Assembly (NCBI GenBank): GCA_917880885.1
Contig: OU862913.1
Location: forward strand, 44,859,460-44,923,459
Reading direction: 5' to 3'
DNA: 64,000 nucleotides
Source: Limnephilus marmoratus
Taxonomy: Eukaryota; Arthropoda; Insecta; Trichoptera; Limnephilidae
Below the pieces are notes generated by a model. That model had not been told where the DNA came from, ran no database searches, and saw only the letters and a program-made list of their open reading frames with translations. Positions 10,592-21,959 of this stretch are shown here, one piece after another. A program made the translations under genes and the position numbers. Positions within the stretch are counted from its first letter, which is position 1; each line of letters opens with the position of its first letter.

Positions 10592-11198
10592 ACAAAATAA
10601 CTACTAAACCTAACTTAACCTAACCTAATCTAAGCTAACCTAATCTTATCTAACCTAACCTAACCTAACCTAACCTAACCTAACCTAACGTAACGTAACC
10701 TAACTTAATCTAACCTAACCTAACATAATATAACCTAACCTAACGTAACGTAACCTAACTTAATCTAACCTAACCTAACATAATATAACCTAACCTAACG
10801 TAACGTAACCTAACTTAATCTAACCTAACATAACATAATATAACCTAACCTAACGTAACGTAACCTAACTTAATCTAACCTAACCTAACATAATATAACC
10901 TAACCTAACCTAACCTAACGTAACGTAACCTAACTTAATCTAACCTAACCTAACATAATATAACCTAACCTAACGTAACGTAACCTAACTTAATCTAACC
11001 TAACCTAACATAATATAACCTAACCTAACGTAACGTAACCTAACTTAATCTAACCTAACCTAACATAATATAACCTAACCTAACGTAACGTAACCTAACT
11101 TAATCTAACCTAACCTAACATAATATAACCTAACCTAACGTAACGTAACCTAACTTAATCTAACCTAACCTAACATAATATAACCTAACCTAACCTAA
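10592..11198 (+). repeat. Higher-order array of telomere-like CCTAA pentamers
   Basis: The array is made of TAACC-type pentamers. Variants (GTAAC, TTAAT, ATAAT, ATAAC) recur in fixed order with a period of 55 bp (11 pentamers), about 9 periods. CCTAA is the complement of the insect telomere unit TTAGG, but variants at this density mark a diverged interstitial array, not a chromosome end. Confidence 0.9.
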
Positions 11199-11218
11199 GG
11201 GGCCATCCATAAATTACG

Positions 11219-11434
11219 TTTTTTTTACATGAGCTCCACACAGGAGGCACTGAGGAAAATAATTTCCCTCAGGGCCTATGTCATCTTTGGGGTTGCTGTG
11301 TGGAGGGTTTTTTTAAGGAAAGGAAGGAGAGGAGAGTTCTGGGAAGGAAAAGGGTTTAAGGGGTGGGTAGGAATCTGTGGTTCAGTGTTTCTTGGTCATC
11401 CGCCTCCAAGACCAAGACAAACCCGCCTCCCAAA
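11219..11434 (-). mobile_element. S2 element with internal deletion
   Basis: Minus orientation: starts with the terminal A-tail/GAGCTCATGTAAA block and hairpin, passes the CCTCCACA block, then jumps near 11400 to the 5' end (CCAAGACC, then GCCTCCCAAAT). The middle is lost. Confidence 0.7.
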
Positions 11435-11439
11435 TAGAT

Positions 11440-11525
11440 TGTCTATTAGTTAAAAAAGGAACATTCCGTATTATCCGTGCATCAAACTTCGACAAAACGA
11501 ACGTTCCGTATTATCCGTGAGGTGG
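11440..11525 (+). repeat. Two units related to the 38-bp minisatellite
   Basis: ACATTCCGTATTATCCGTG and CATCAAACTTCGACAA recur here twice, preceded by GATTGTCTATTAGTTAAAA. The same context is found reversed at 51187-51920, so this is a dispersed element rather than only a local array. Confidence 0.6.
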
Positions 11526-11544
11526 ACTAACTGCACATTTACCA

Positions 11545-11650
11545 AAATATCAAATCAATTTACAATTTTTTGTGGAAAAGAGTCAATAAGTCTAAAATTT
11601 GATTAAAAATGACATATTTCCGGTTTTGTCTGGTTATTACCCACTACCGC
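11545..11650 (-). mobile_element. T2 fragment
   Basis: Matches one end of T2: AAAGAGTCAATAAGTCTAAA, then GACATATTTCCGG and TGGTTATTACCC. Only about 100 bp remain. Confidence 0.6.
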
Positions 11651-11829
11651 GTACTATCACAAATAATCACAAAACCAAAAAAAACTTTGCCACTAGAGCA
11701 CTAGAGCTAATCGTAAATTATCTGTTCTTACCAGAATCTAATCCAATCTAAGTTATCAGAAAAATTGATTTTTAAATATTACTGGCGAGTTTCTAGCATC
11801 GTTGCAATGCCACTAATAAAGACTGAACT

Positions 11830-11961
11830 TTGTTTCTCCCTGCGTGTCTTTTCCCATTCAACCCGTTCCCTTTCCGCCTCTCCTTCCCCTCCCATGTCCT
11901 CTTCCCCTCACGCGTTTCTTCTCTACCTTCCCCGCCTTCCTTCTCCATTCTCCCGCTAGCC
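11830..11961 (+). repeat. R repeat, left half (interrupted by hAT-like element)
   Basis: TTTCTCCCTGCGTGTC, then CT-rich sequence to CTCCCGCTAGCC. The right half continues at 14607 after a direct repeat of CGCTAGCC. Confidence 0.8.
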
Positions 11962-12229
11962 TAAGGCGGCCAACCGTCCCGCATTCTGCGGGACCGTCCC
12001 GCATTGACGGTTGAAGTCCCGCATTGAAATATTTAATGAAATAGTCCCGCAAATCATCTAAAGCGTCCCGCATGTCCCGCATTCCTATATTTTTGTAAAA
12101 TTGTCTTTGGGAGACAAATAAACTTTCTCTACGTTTAGTCAATTTTAACCATTTCCGTTCACCTGTAGTTAAGTTGATGACAATATTTGTCCCTAGAAAA
12201 GGCCCGAAGATATCGATCTAGGGATTGGT

Positions 12230-13075
12230 TTATTTAATGCGCTGCATACAGATATTCTAAATTATAAATAGCCAGTTTTGTGTTCAGAATATTAAATTCC
12301 GGTTGGATTCATCTGATGACATATTTCGACGGAAAACATTATCTTATTCGAAGTGCAGTTATAAAATTCTATTTGCAGTGGAATGTGCTGCCAGAATCAA
12401 AGAGTAACCATTTTCATGTTCTGAGTATAGTTTTAATGCGCCGCATACAGATTTAATTTAAACCAGTTTTGTGTTCACAGTGTAAAATTTTAACTGGATT
12501 CATCTGATGACATATTTTGAAGAAAAACATTCTCTTATTCGAAGTGCAGGAATAAAATTCTAGTTGCGGATTATGCAGTAGCGTAGCGGGAGGGGGGGGG
12601 GGGGGGGGGGGGTGGAACGCCCCGGGTACCACCAATGGGAGGGTGACACCCGAGCAAAAAAATTATGAAGGATATTGTCACACAAATATTGAATTCGGTG
12701 TTATTTTCGTGCCTGACGGTCTTTTTATAGACTAAAATAACCTATTTCTGAAATTCTCTAGCAAACCCCCTCCCCCCCCAGAATGCACAATTTTTAACAT
12801 ATTTGTGAAATCGAAATTGGGGGGAGGGGATACCACCACGTTATCCGCCCCGGGTGCCACTCTTGCCTAGCTACGCCACTGGGACTGTGTATATGCTGCC
12901 AGAATCAAAGAGAAACTATTTTCATGTTCTGAGTGTAGTTTTAATTCGCCGCATACAGATTTAATTTAAATCAGTTTTATGTTCAGAATGTAAAGTTTGT
13001 ATTGTGTATTCATCTGATGACACATTTCTCTTATTTGAAGTGCAGTCATAACATTTTTTTATTTTTCATTATTTA
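12230..13075 (+). repeat. Tandem ~210-bp block inside the hAT-like element
   Basis: Three copies (about 12230-12440, 12437-12575 and 12882-13075) share GCGCCGCATACAGATT, CATCTGATGACATATTT and GCTGCCAGAATCAAAGAG; a fourth partial copy is at 14441-14500 beyond the LINE-E fragment. Confidence 0.7.
12576..12881. mobile_element. MITE with GGCGTAGC-type ends
   Basis: Left end CAGTAGCGTAGCGGG and right end GCCTAGCTACGCCACTG are inverted repeats of the common CAGTGGCGTAGC type. It splits the second copy of the 210-bp block. Contains a G run of about 20 (12590-12612). TSD not clear. Confidence 0.65.
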
Positions 13076-13499
13076 ATAAATGTAACAAAAATTACATGTT
13101 TATGGGTATTCTATAAAGTTTTTTGTAAAAAAAATATACATTATTTAATATGTCTTACACCTTTTTTTTAGCAAAGCTCGTGTTAAAAAGGCGGAGACAA
13201 CGAATGTAGATTATAATTTTTATATAAGTTTAAATAATATATAATTTTTTTTAATATACATATAGATCAATTAATGGATAATTAACAGTATACAAAGAAA
13301 AAAAATAGTATAGGTATTTCATAATATATGCATCTATAGTTTTATATAATATATAAAACATATAATAGAACGAATGTAGCAGAATGAAGAGGAGATAAAA
13401 AAGAAAGGAGAAAAATAAAGAAAGAAAAAGGATATCAGATATTACAATGGTGTTTAGAAATAAAGTATTATAAGATGTGTTGATTGTAATAAGTTATAT
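13076..13499. other. AT-rich filler
   Basis: Very AT-rich (TATATAAT runs) with a purine stretch near 13375-13440; no unit or gene. It may be the 3' UTR of LINE-E on the minus strand. Confidence 0.35.
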
Positions 13500-14438
13500 A
13501 TAAAGAGCTTTTATTGATTTTTTGAATTTTTTATAAATTTGTTTCCAATCTTAAATTAACTGGCAATTGGTTAAACCATTTAACTCCAATATATTTATAG
13601 TATTGTTGAGCTGTGGTGGTGTTACAACGCGAACGCGGGTCAGTCATAGAGCCCAGGATATTTGTTCTAATGCTGTTTGAAAAAGGAGTGAAGCTCTCAT
13701 TATTGAAGCAATCTTTGTGTATTTGTAGAATTGTAATTTTTTTATAAATAACATGAAGTGAAGGTACTTTAAAATCTTGAAATAATTTGATAGTGGGGTA
13801 ATCATAGGCTTTTTTTAAATTATTTTTATAATTAATTTTTGAATGATTTCCAATGGTAAAAGAGAAGTTTTGAATGCACCGCCCCAATCAACAATTCCAT
13901 ACTGTAGCACTGATTGGATTAAGGAAAAGTAAATAGTTCTTAATATACTAATATTTAAAATGCATCGAATTCTAATGAAAATTTACACTAATTTTCTTAG
14001 TCTCTCAACTGTTGTGCTGATTTGTATCTTCCACTTTATGTTACTGTCTATATACCCCAAGGTATTTAACATTGGTTTTAACAGTGAGTACAGAGCAATC
14101 AGGTTTACAGATATATGAATTTGAATAACAATTATATGAGTGTATACATATATTTAGATTTTCAGGGGTAGCATATTTAGTCAGAGTGAAAGGAATTACA
14201 AAAGTTTTATCTGTATTTAGAGATAGTAAATTTTGATCAAACCATTTTTTTAATTAAATTTATATCTGATTCCGCCGTTCTCTGAGTTTCATTCCACGTT
14301 GATCCCTCAGCTCAAATTGCTGTGTCATCAGCGTAAGATATTAGTTTGGATTTTATGGTGAGTTTAAAAATATCATTAACATAAATGATAAAAAGAATTG
14401 GACCCATTTCTGTTCCCTGCGGGGTTGCATTCCAGTTG
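13500..14438 (-). mobile_element. LINE-E fragment: RT active site to C-terminus, pseudogenised
   Basis: Minus-strand translation from 14438: TPQGTEMGPILFIIYVND, then LISYADDTAI (the RT YADD box, near 14325), ENLNICIHSYNC further on, and the C-terminal block YYKYIGVKWFNQLPVNLR at 13545-13600. Stop codons and frameshifts interrupt it. It is of the jockey/I-like class and different from LINE-A and LINE-B. Confidence 0.78.
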
Positions 14439-14606
14439 CAGACTGTGTATGTGCTGCCAGAATCAAAGAGAAACCATTTTCATGTTGTGATTGTACAAAT
14501 TTTCAATTTCCGAGAGAGAAAATTTGTACCTTACCCCCCCCCCCCTCCCGTCGACACCACATGCCACCGTGTCCCGCATTGATGGTTTACAAAGTTGGCC
14601 GCCTTA

Positions 14607-15245
14607 CGCTAGCCCCCCTCCTGCGATACCCTCCCCTCTCCCGCGTTCCATATATTCAGTCCCGGTACATTCAGTTTTCAAACAGCTCGCGTGCCACCTA
14701 TTGCAATTTTTTTATACAAATTTTATAATGCCAGAACTCACCAGTATACATAGAAACCTTTGCGGGCGTGCTCACAACAACTCACCAAAGTTTCATGGCA
14801 ATCGGATGAATGGTTTAGCAAAGCATAATTTCACGACGTCAGAGCTCACTATTATATACAGAAACCATCGCTGGAATGCGCACATCAAATCCCCAAAGTT
14901 TCATCGCAATCGGATGAATGGTTAGAAACGCATAATTTCATGAAACCAGAGCTCACTATTGTATATAGAAACCATCACTGGCATGCCCACATCAAATCCC
15001 CATAGTTTCATGGCAATCGGATGAATGGTTTAGCGAAGCATAATTTAACGACGTCAGAGCTCACTGTTATATACAGCAACCATCGCGGGCATGCGCACAT
15101 CAAATCCCCATAGCTTCATGGCAATCGGATGAATGGTTTAGCGAAGCATAATTTCACGACGCCAGAGCTCACTGTTATATACAGAAACCATCGCGGGCAT
15201 GCGCACATCAAATCCCCATAGTTTCATGGCAATCAATGCATAGAC
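14607..15245 (+). repeat. R repeat, right half with ~105-bp tandem 3' segment
   Basis: Continues the R repeat (CATTCAGTTTTCAAACAGCT, GTGCCACCTATTGCAA, ATGCCAGAACTCACCAG), then about five tandem copies of a block with CAGAGCTCACTATTATATA and CATGGCAATCGGATGAATGG. The tandem segment is an expansion of the repeat's own 3' part. Confidence 0.75.
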
Positions 15246-15349
15246 ATCTCATATACTCACATTACAGGGGCGTGCACTCCATATAGGCACATAAGAACTG
15301 CCTACCCTGCCGTATTTGTAAAACATAAGCATGTAAATAATATTATAAT

Positions 15350-15790
15350 TTACTAGCTGATTCCCGGCATGCGTTGCTACGCCATTTAATAAATAAATCA
15401 TTTCTCCCTGCGTGTCCTTTACCATTCGTCCCGTTCCCATTCCGCCTCCCCTTCCTCTCCCGCAACCTCTTCCCCTCACGCGTTCCCACCCCGCCTTCTC
15501 CGCCTTCCCTCTCCCCACTCCCCTCTCCCGCATCTCCTGCCCCTCTCGAGTTCCCCTCTCCACTCCCGCATTCCATTCAATCCCGGTACATTTAGTTTTC
15601 AAACAGCTCGCGTGCCACCTATTGCATTTTTTATACAAATTTCATTATGCCAGAGCTCACCACTTCTTTTATACAAACCTTGTACTGACAATAACGAACA
15701 CAGAAAAAAAAGAATTATCAAATTTGGTGCAGTCGTTCGGAAGTTATGCGCGTACATACATTTCGGTGATTCGTTTTTATTTATATGAAT
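15350..15790 (+). repeat. R repeat, near-complete copy
   Basis: From TAGCTGATTCCCGGCATGCG through the CT-rich centre and CGCGTGCCACC block to GTTCGGAAGTTATGCGCG and TCGTTTTTATTTATATGAATG. It defines both ends of the family. Confidence 0.75.
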
Positions 15791-15875
15791 GGATGAATGG
15801 ATGAATGGATGAATGGATGAATGGATGAATGGATGAATGGATGAATGGATGAATGGATGAATGGATGGATGGATA
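15782..15875 (+). repeat. Octamer microsatellite (GAATGGAT)n
   Basis: About 11 tandem GGATGAAT units directly at the 3' end of the R repeat, probably grown from its terminal TATGAATGGATG. Confidence 0.9.
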
Positions 15876-15879
15876 GATT

Positions 15880-16390
15880 AAATATTGCTAAAAATAAATA
15901 CACACTTTCAAAAATAAGCGCGGAAAGTTGAACAACCGAAACTACGTGCATAAACTGTAACTGAAACTACACGCGCGCCCTCCGAGTGCCTCACTAAAAT
16001 GCGGCCTAAGCAGGAATTATTTCTGCTTGGAGGTAACTTCACACAAGATTTAATAATATCAATGTTTACTAAACGCACATAGCGTAGAGTAGAACTGTCG
16101 TTTTGAATTTGCTTCTGTGAGGTTTTTTTGTTAATATTATGCAGTGCTTTCTGGAACAAATTTAGACGACACGACACGACAGTGACATCTGTTGTTATAT
16201 ATTTCTATCAACTAGTTGTCTTACCAGCAGCTAGCACACTTAGCGAAAACTTGTACGAAGGGAGTTCATTTGTAGTAAGTTTTTTAAAAGTTTATTTGAA
16301 TCAATTCGGCGGTTTTACTACTGCCTACCCTGATTTAAAACTTTGTGCACGCAACTGCTCACATACATATATATCCTCAAGCAAGCATGA
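15880..16390. other. No recognisable feature
   Basis: Mixed AT/GC intergenic DNA; no splice-supported frame or repeat unit recognised. Confidence 0.35.
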
Positions 16391-16392
16391 TT

Positions 16393-16394
16393 GA

Positions 16395-16434
<40 letters not shown>
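16393..16434 (+). repeat. (TA)n microsatellite
   Basis: About 20 TA units. Confidence 0.95.
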
Positions 16435-16436
<2 letters not shown>

Positions 16437-17160
16437 TACTAGCTGACCCGGAAAAGGTTGTTCTGCCATATAAATTATTTCTATTGAATGTTTTGGTTGT
16501 TAAATAAAACATAACAAATAATGTATTGTAAGTGTGTGGGGATGGGATCTATGACAGAAAGAGGAATGGAGCGCTGTAGACGATGCCCGCCGATAAAAAA
16601 AAAACATCAACTCTTCATCTTCTCAATTTAATGTTTTTCATTGGAGTAACGGACATATTCATAGTTTGATCTCTTATAAGTTAAATGTAAAGTGAAAAAA
16701 GTCACATATTTTTATCTTTAAGTTGGAAAGTGAAATAATGAAAATCAATATTAATTTCGAAGAGCAATTGAGTGTGCGATATTTTTTGTCAGTCCGTCTT
16801 TAGCCAACCCAAATAAGCTCGATGGTTTGTCCACGCGAGAACATGATGCTGAATGAAATGTCAAAATGACGCGATGCTTCTCGTGAATGTCTTGCACATG
16901 TGTGGATGAAAGTTCGATGAGGCGGATTTGTCATTCAGCGACATAAATAATTTCATTCTGTTTGAAATACGAACGACGGTTCAATTTGTTCATAAATATC
17001 TGGATAGGGACACCTAATCACCTAGCGGAATGAAGTATAATTTAAAATGTATTCTTATACTTACCAAATATACACTCAAAATTTCATAGAAGTCGGTCCA
17101 GCCGTTTCGGAGGAGTGCGACCACAAACACCGTGACCCGAGGTATTTTTAATATTCAAGA
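16437..17160 (+). repeat. Q repeat (starts CTAGCTGACCCGG)
   Basis: Starts ACTAGCTGACCCGGAAAAGG and ends AGTCGGTCCAGCCGTTTCGG, then CACCGTGACCCGAGG and AT-rich DNA. This end structure is widespread in insect interspersed repeats; I do not assign a class. Confidence 0.6.
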
Positions 17161-17165
17161 TATTG

Positions 17166-17578
17166 ACGGCCGGCGTAGTGCAGCGGTAAGGCGCTTGACT
17201 CGCATTCCGAAGGTCGCGGGATCGAATCCCGGCGTGGCAAATAAGTTTTATTTGATTAATTTGTGTATTTCACAATTTATTTATTTAAAATAATATATAT
17301 ACATATAGTATATTTGCGGCACGTTCCAGAGTGGAAGGTATCTACTCTCAGTATCGCCTTGGTGTAAGACCACCATTCAGAATTGAAACGTTGCTTGAAA
17401 TGGCTTTAGCCGTGTTTGGTAATATATCCAGGTACTTTCCCACCTTCCTCTTCCCTATCTCCTTCCCTCCCCATACCTTTAGCCTCACAACATACCCCAA
17501 TTGGGGCGCGATAGTCTCACTGGCTCCAGACGGGAGCAGTTGGGACTCTTGTGCGGTATTCATGTAAAAAAAAAATCG
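17166..17578 (+). mobile_element. S1 tRNA-derived SINE, full length
   Basis: The tRNA-like head has an A box (TAGTGCAGCGGTAAGGCG) and B box (GGGATCGAATCCC) for RNA polymerase III. The body includes GCACGTTCCAGAGTGGAAG, AGACCACCATTCAGAATTG and TGGCTTTAGCCGTGTTTGG, and the tail GGAGCAGTTGGGACTCTTGT before an A run. Other copies: 30742, 36285, 39990 (-) and 44315. Confidence 0.88.
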
Positions 17579-17649
17579 CATTAAAAAAAACTAATTTGTA
17601 TGAAAGTGCAAAATCTCTTAAATAATTTCTTTCGCACGAAAAGTCGGTT

Positions 17650-18045
17650 AAATCAAGTAATTTCATAAAATTGTTGTATAATATCTGGTATAATATTCGA
17701 TGCTATGCCATTCAAAGAAATAAATTGATTCTCCCTGCATGTCCTTTCCCGTGCATCCCCGTTCCCTTCCGCCTTCCCCACCTTCAACCTCCCTCGTGTC
17801 TTCCCTCTCCGCAAATCCCACCTTCCCCTTGCCTTTCCTCCCTGCCGCAAAAATATATGAAATACACACATTTTCATTTATACAAATTTCATAACGCCAG
17901 AGCTTACCATTATATACAGCCCATGTTACTCGCTGATAATGTAGCTTTCTATTGGTGAAATTTTTTTAAAATCGGTTCAGTAGTTTCGGAGCCTATTCAA
18001 TGCAAACAAACAATCAAATCTTTTCTCTTTATCTATAATATAAAA
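17650..18045 (+). repeat. R repeat copy
   Basis: ATTCTCCCTGCATGTCC, CT-rich centre, TTCATTTATACAAATTTCAT, then ACGCCAGAGCTTACC and AAATCGGTTCAGTAGTTTCG. Confidence 0.65.
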
Positions 18046-18415
18046 TGATTCGCTAAATGTGTTGGTAAGCGCAAATCTCGAGAGCAGCTGAACCGATTTC
18101 GCTAATTCTTTTTTTAGAATATTCCTTGAAGTACGAGGATGGTTCTTACGGAGAGAAAAATTAAGAAAATTGCGCATAAAATTGGATAATTTCAGAAAAC
18201 ATGAGCACGTTTGACAGTTCGCGTGTTTGAGAATGACAGTTTGCAAAACATTTATTGTTCAATCAAGATTCTATTTTTGAAAATCTTTAATAAATTTATT
18301 TAAATTAGGTACTCCACTAATAGTTTAAATCGAATCAAGAATTTTAGATATTTTAAATAGGTACCTATGTTAGGTACAAAATTTAATATACATGAGAAAT
18401 GGAAATTTGAATAAA
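18046..18415. other. Diverged interspersed repeat, unclassified
   Basis: GCTGAACCGATTTCGCTAAT and CCTTGAAGTACGAGGATGG are typical of dispersed insect repeats; I cannot name the family. No gene seen. Confidence 0.35.
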
Positions 18416-18419
18416 AATT

Positions 18420-18810
18420 GTAAAAGGTGGCACGCGGGCTGTTTAAAACTGAATGTACTGGGATTGAATACAAGGAACGCGGGAGAAGGGTTGGCGGGAC
18501 GAGGGAGTGAGAAAGGGAAGAGGGAAGGCGGGGAAGGTGGAAGGGAAACGCGGGAGGTTGGAGCGGGGAGGGGGACTTGGGAGGGGGGAGGGGAACTCGG
18601 GAGGGTGGTTTGCGGAATGGGGGAAAGGGGGGGGGGAGTGGAGTGAGGAGAGGGAAGGTGGAGGTGACGGAGTGGGAATGCGAGAGGGGAAGAGGACGCA
18701 GGAGAAGACGGGGAGGCGGAAGGGGAACGGGATGAATGGGAAAGGACACTCGGGGAGAAACAATTTCTTTATTAATTGGCATAGCAACGCATGCCGGGAC
18801 CAGCTAGTAG
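18420..18810 (-). repeat. R repeat copy, reverse orientation
   Basis: GA-rich on the plus strand; reverse complement of the R family, from AAAGGTGGCACGCGGGCTG to TAGCAACGCATGCCGGGAC. The long minus-strand open frames here are CT-repeat translations, not genes. Confidence 0.75.
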
Positions 18811-19095
18811 TATTATAAAATAGTATTTAGAAAGATTAGCAAGTTCCCGGCTTTCCTTGCAATGCCACATAATTAACTCGAAGAAATTCCTTAAAAATAT
18901 ACACTGAGATATTTAATTTTGGAAGATATGCTTGATTACAATTAGTTTCACTAAATTTACTTGGTGTATTACAATTTTTATTCTGGTTTTTATTTAAATT
19001 TATTGATTGAGAAAGGGATAAATTTTGTTTTTTTTTTCAGTATGGAGAGGAGATTTTTATCGAACCAATTTTTCGGTTTATTAATATTAACTAAG
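18811..19095. other. No recognisable feature
   Basis: AT-rich spacer; starts with AGCAAGTTCCCGGCTTTCC, possibly a decayed Q or R end. Confidence 0.3.
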
Positions 19096-19097
19096 TT

Positions 19098-19682
19098 ATT
19101 ATCGACTATGTGGATGAGTATGTATACTTAGGTCAAATAATTTATTCTGTAGATATAACCACAAAATAAATAGACAGACGTATTGGAAATGCTTGGAAAC
19201 AATATTTGGGTTGTAAGGAAATAATGAAAAACAGTGAAACTAGGATAACTATTAAACGGAAACTTTTTGATACCTGCATACTTCCTGTACTTATTTATGG
19301 TTGCCAAACTTGGGCACTCACAAAAGATCACAATAAAAAAACTCGAAACTTGTCAAAACTCCATGGAAAGAAGTATGTTAGGGAAAAGACTGTCCGATAG
19401 AATAAAAGTCGAAACTATTAAGAAACAAACAAGAACAAAAGATGTCACAAAAACAATAAAAAAGCTAAAGTGGAAGTGGTCAGGCCACACAATCAGAGGA
19501 AGTGAAAAATGATCAAAATTAGTCATGAATTGATTCCCAAGTGATAAGAAGAGAACGAGGTAGACTATTTAGATGGTGGGTTGACGGCATCAAAGCCATA
19601 GCAGGTGGTACATGGACAAGAGTAACTAATGATAGAGAGAAATGGCGACAGTTGGAGGAGGCCTTTGTCAAATAGTGTAACA
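19098..19682 (+). mobile_element. LINE-C 3' fragment, pseudogene
   Basis: The translation gives RKLFDTCILPVLIYGCQTWA, then LKWKWSGHTIRG, and after stops and frameshifts GGTWTRVTNDREKWRQLEEA. This is the post-RT region typical of insect endonuclease-RT LINEs. It is interrupted by stops and small indels. Confidence 0.8.
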
Positions 19683-19751
19683 GACAGGTAGTCGTTGCAC
19701 GATAAGTTTTATAAAGGTTATAAATATTATAAACAATGTAATGTAATTTAC

Positions 19752-20165
19752 TGTTTGTAGAGACGGGTTGCAATCTTTAGAGCACAGGCGTCGTGTGGGA
19801 ATGCTGTCCTTGTTCTACCGGTATTACAATAGAAGATGCTCCGAGGAACTAGCGTCATTGATCCCTTCGGCACCGGTGCATAGTCGGGAAACACTCCAAA
19901 CGCGTGCCCAATATTTGTATACAGTTGACATTTGTCACATGAGAACGGGTCGTTTCTTCGACTCGTTCCTGTGTTCAACAGTTCGGCTGTGGAATGATTT
20001 GCCGGCCTCTGTGTTTCCTCCTTCCTACAACATGGGTCTCTTCAAAACCAATGTTCATTCCTTCCTCTCCTCAAAACAACCCTCCACACAGCATCCTAGA
20101 TGACATATCCCCTAAGGAAAATAATTTCCCTCCTCCTGCGTAGAGTTAATGTAAAAAATAAAAAA
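19752..20165 (+). mobile_element. LINE-A 3' fragment
   Basis: A 111-codon open tail (QSLEHRRRVGMLSLFYRYYN ... SFLSSKQPSTQHPR), then the 3' UTR with a partly decayed hairpin (20113-20140) and AGAGTTAATGTAAAAAATAA. 5' truncated within the coding region. Confidence 0.88.
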
Positions 20166-20705
20166 AACTGACTGACGATAAAGCAGTGCTGGACTCCTGC
20201 GTACCGTGTAGGTAGGCACCCTTAATGTGCGGAATTCGAAAAATCTGGATTCCTTCCATCCTGTATGCCGATCGGAACATAAAACGAATGAAACCCATCA
20301 GCGTTATGAAATACATTTATTTGGATTTTATTAATTCAAAATACGCCCGATTTTTTAAAGATTAAAAAAACAATATTATTGATGTAATATTTATTCATAA
20401 TTACCCCGCACACAATTCGCCCGGATCTCCCCATTGCCGATAATTTGATTGGGACTGAGTGGGGGAGAGAGGGGAGTCGGGTAAATGAGGTTGGACCACT
20501 CCGTATTCAGTTCTGAAATTAGCTGTCACCGCCCGCGCCGCGCCGGGGCCATCATGCTAACAATGGTGCAACGATGGGGAGGGTGGGGGGAATAGCTCAC
20601 CCCATTAATGTGGGACAGGGGGTATAGCACGGACACATCGATAAGGAAGCAATATCGGCAGTATTAAATTAGCGGATGACGTTTGTTTACCGATGTACCG
20701 ATCGG
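20166..20705. other. No gene; includes a GC-rich patch
   Basis: 20400-20640 is unusually GC-rich for this window (CCGCCCGCGCCGCGCCGGGG). It has no open frame or tRNA-like fold I can support. A CpG-rich promoter is conceivable but has no supporting gene beside it. Confidence 0.3.
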
Positions 20706-20710
20706 TTTAC

Positions 20711-21905
20711 GGTTCCGCAACCGGGCTAGAAAAGAAGAAGACGGAGAGATACGAAATTACGAATGTTAGAGGAGAGCGCTAACATTTACAGCGACAAAAT
20801 CGATGCGAAAATTGCGAAAATGTTTAATAAAACACGACTCGTTTAAAATAGAGCAAAAATCTCACGGGCATTGTATTAAAAAGCATTTAAAGAAACACTG
20901 TGAATTTTTCATACATGTAACTTGTAAAATAACTGAAACAAACGTGTTTATAATAATTTTTGGAGCATACTTTGCGATTTTTTTCTACCGAGGGAATTTT
21001 ATATAATTTGCATTTTGGTACGGGAATATCTAGATATTATCTTCAAGAATAACATATATTTTTTTAAGAGCTTTAAAACTTACGAGCGTTTAACGAGTCA
21101 GCGGCCGAAAATCCACATTTCGTCGAAAGTTGTTCTTACGATCGTGCAGGGCGGTTACAATGAGAAAGATTAATTGTTTTCCGTACCGGCTTTTAAAAGT
21201 TATAACTCAATATCGATTTTATTTCATTCCAAATTTGCTTTAATTTATACCTTCATCTGAAAATGCTGAAAGGCGTGATGATAAAACTATTAAAATAATG
21301 TACTTTTTGTAATTATTTTTTGATTATAAGTATTTATCATTTTTTAATAATGTCTAAGTTAAATAATAATGTTACAAAAATCTAAAATATATTAGTTTGT
21401 AAGTGCGCAAATAAATACACAAACCGACCAATTTTCGAACACATATAGTTTGTAAATGCGCAAATAAATAAACAAACGGACCAATTTTCGTCAAGAAACA
21501 CATGTACGTATATATTTTTTAATGATTTTATTTAAATTAAAATTAAAATTCTAAAACATGCGATACCCAGATAATGTATTGATTTATTTTACTACATGAT
21601 TACATAATTTGTAATGAGTGTGGTAAAATACAAAATCTTTTTTGAAAATTTAACAAATCTGCCAACGACCTATGGTATAACCTTATTATACTAAAAATAA
21701 ACATATTTTCTCAAAATTTAAAACACGCGAATGCTAGATAAAAGAACAGTCTTTCGATATCCATTTATAATTTTTTTTGGAAAAAAGTCAATACGTCTAA
21801 AATCTGATTTAAAAACGACATATTTCTGGTTTTCTCTGGTAATACCCTCTTAATGTGTTTAAGGGAGATAAGTAAGAAATCGGTAGAAATTTGGGTTGCG
21901 GGCCC
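20711..21905 (+). mobile_element. T1 element (TTAA-flanked), carrying nested T2
   Basis: Left end GGTTCCGCAACCGGGC after TTAC (a mutated TTAA); right end GGGTTGCGGGCCC before TTAA (21906-21909). Body matches other T1 copies (AGAGCGCTAACATTTACAGC, ACACGACTCGTTTAAAATAG). Interrupted by T2 at 21094-21849. Confidence 0.72.
21094..21849 (-). mobile_element. T2 element (TTAA-flanked), 756 bp
   Basis: Flanked by TTAA at 21090-21093 and 21850-21853. Begins CGAGTCAGCGGCCG and ends TCTGGTAATACCCTC. Same sequence, opposite strand, as the copies at 45539 and 46220. No coding capacity. Confidence 0.72.
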
Positions 21906-21959
21906 TTAATAAATATACAGAACACTAAAGAGTGATGATAAACATATTTAATGCCCAGT

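Larger units (their letters stand above)
11962..14606. mobile_element. Large hAT-like element (2.65 kb) with 8-bp TSD
   Basis: Left end TAAGGCGGCCAAC and right end GTTGGCCGCCTTA are perfect 13-bp inverted repeats. TSD CGCTAGCC sits at 11954-11961 and 14607-14614. Subterminal GTCCCGCATT motifs occur at both ends. No transposase frame was found; the interior carries a tandem ~210-bp block, a GGCGTAGC MITE and a LINE-E fragment, so it is non-autonomous and secondarily loaded. Confidence 0.8.

Noticed and set aside
10592..11198. A telomere or chromosome end
   Set aside because: Unique and transposon sequence continues on both sides and the pentamers are heavily mutated with a 55-bp period; it is interstitial.
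18300..18787. 160- and 114-codon minus-strand Pro/Ser-rich frames
   Set aside because: CT-rich centre of an R repeat; the same kind of frame appears in every R copy (15374, 54489, 55133) with no conservation of the protein.
20400..20640. GC-rich patch as a CpG-island promoter or rRNA fragment
   Set aside because: No rRNA similarity I can recognise and no adjacent gene start; left unassigned.
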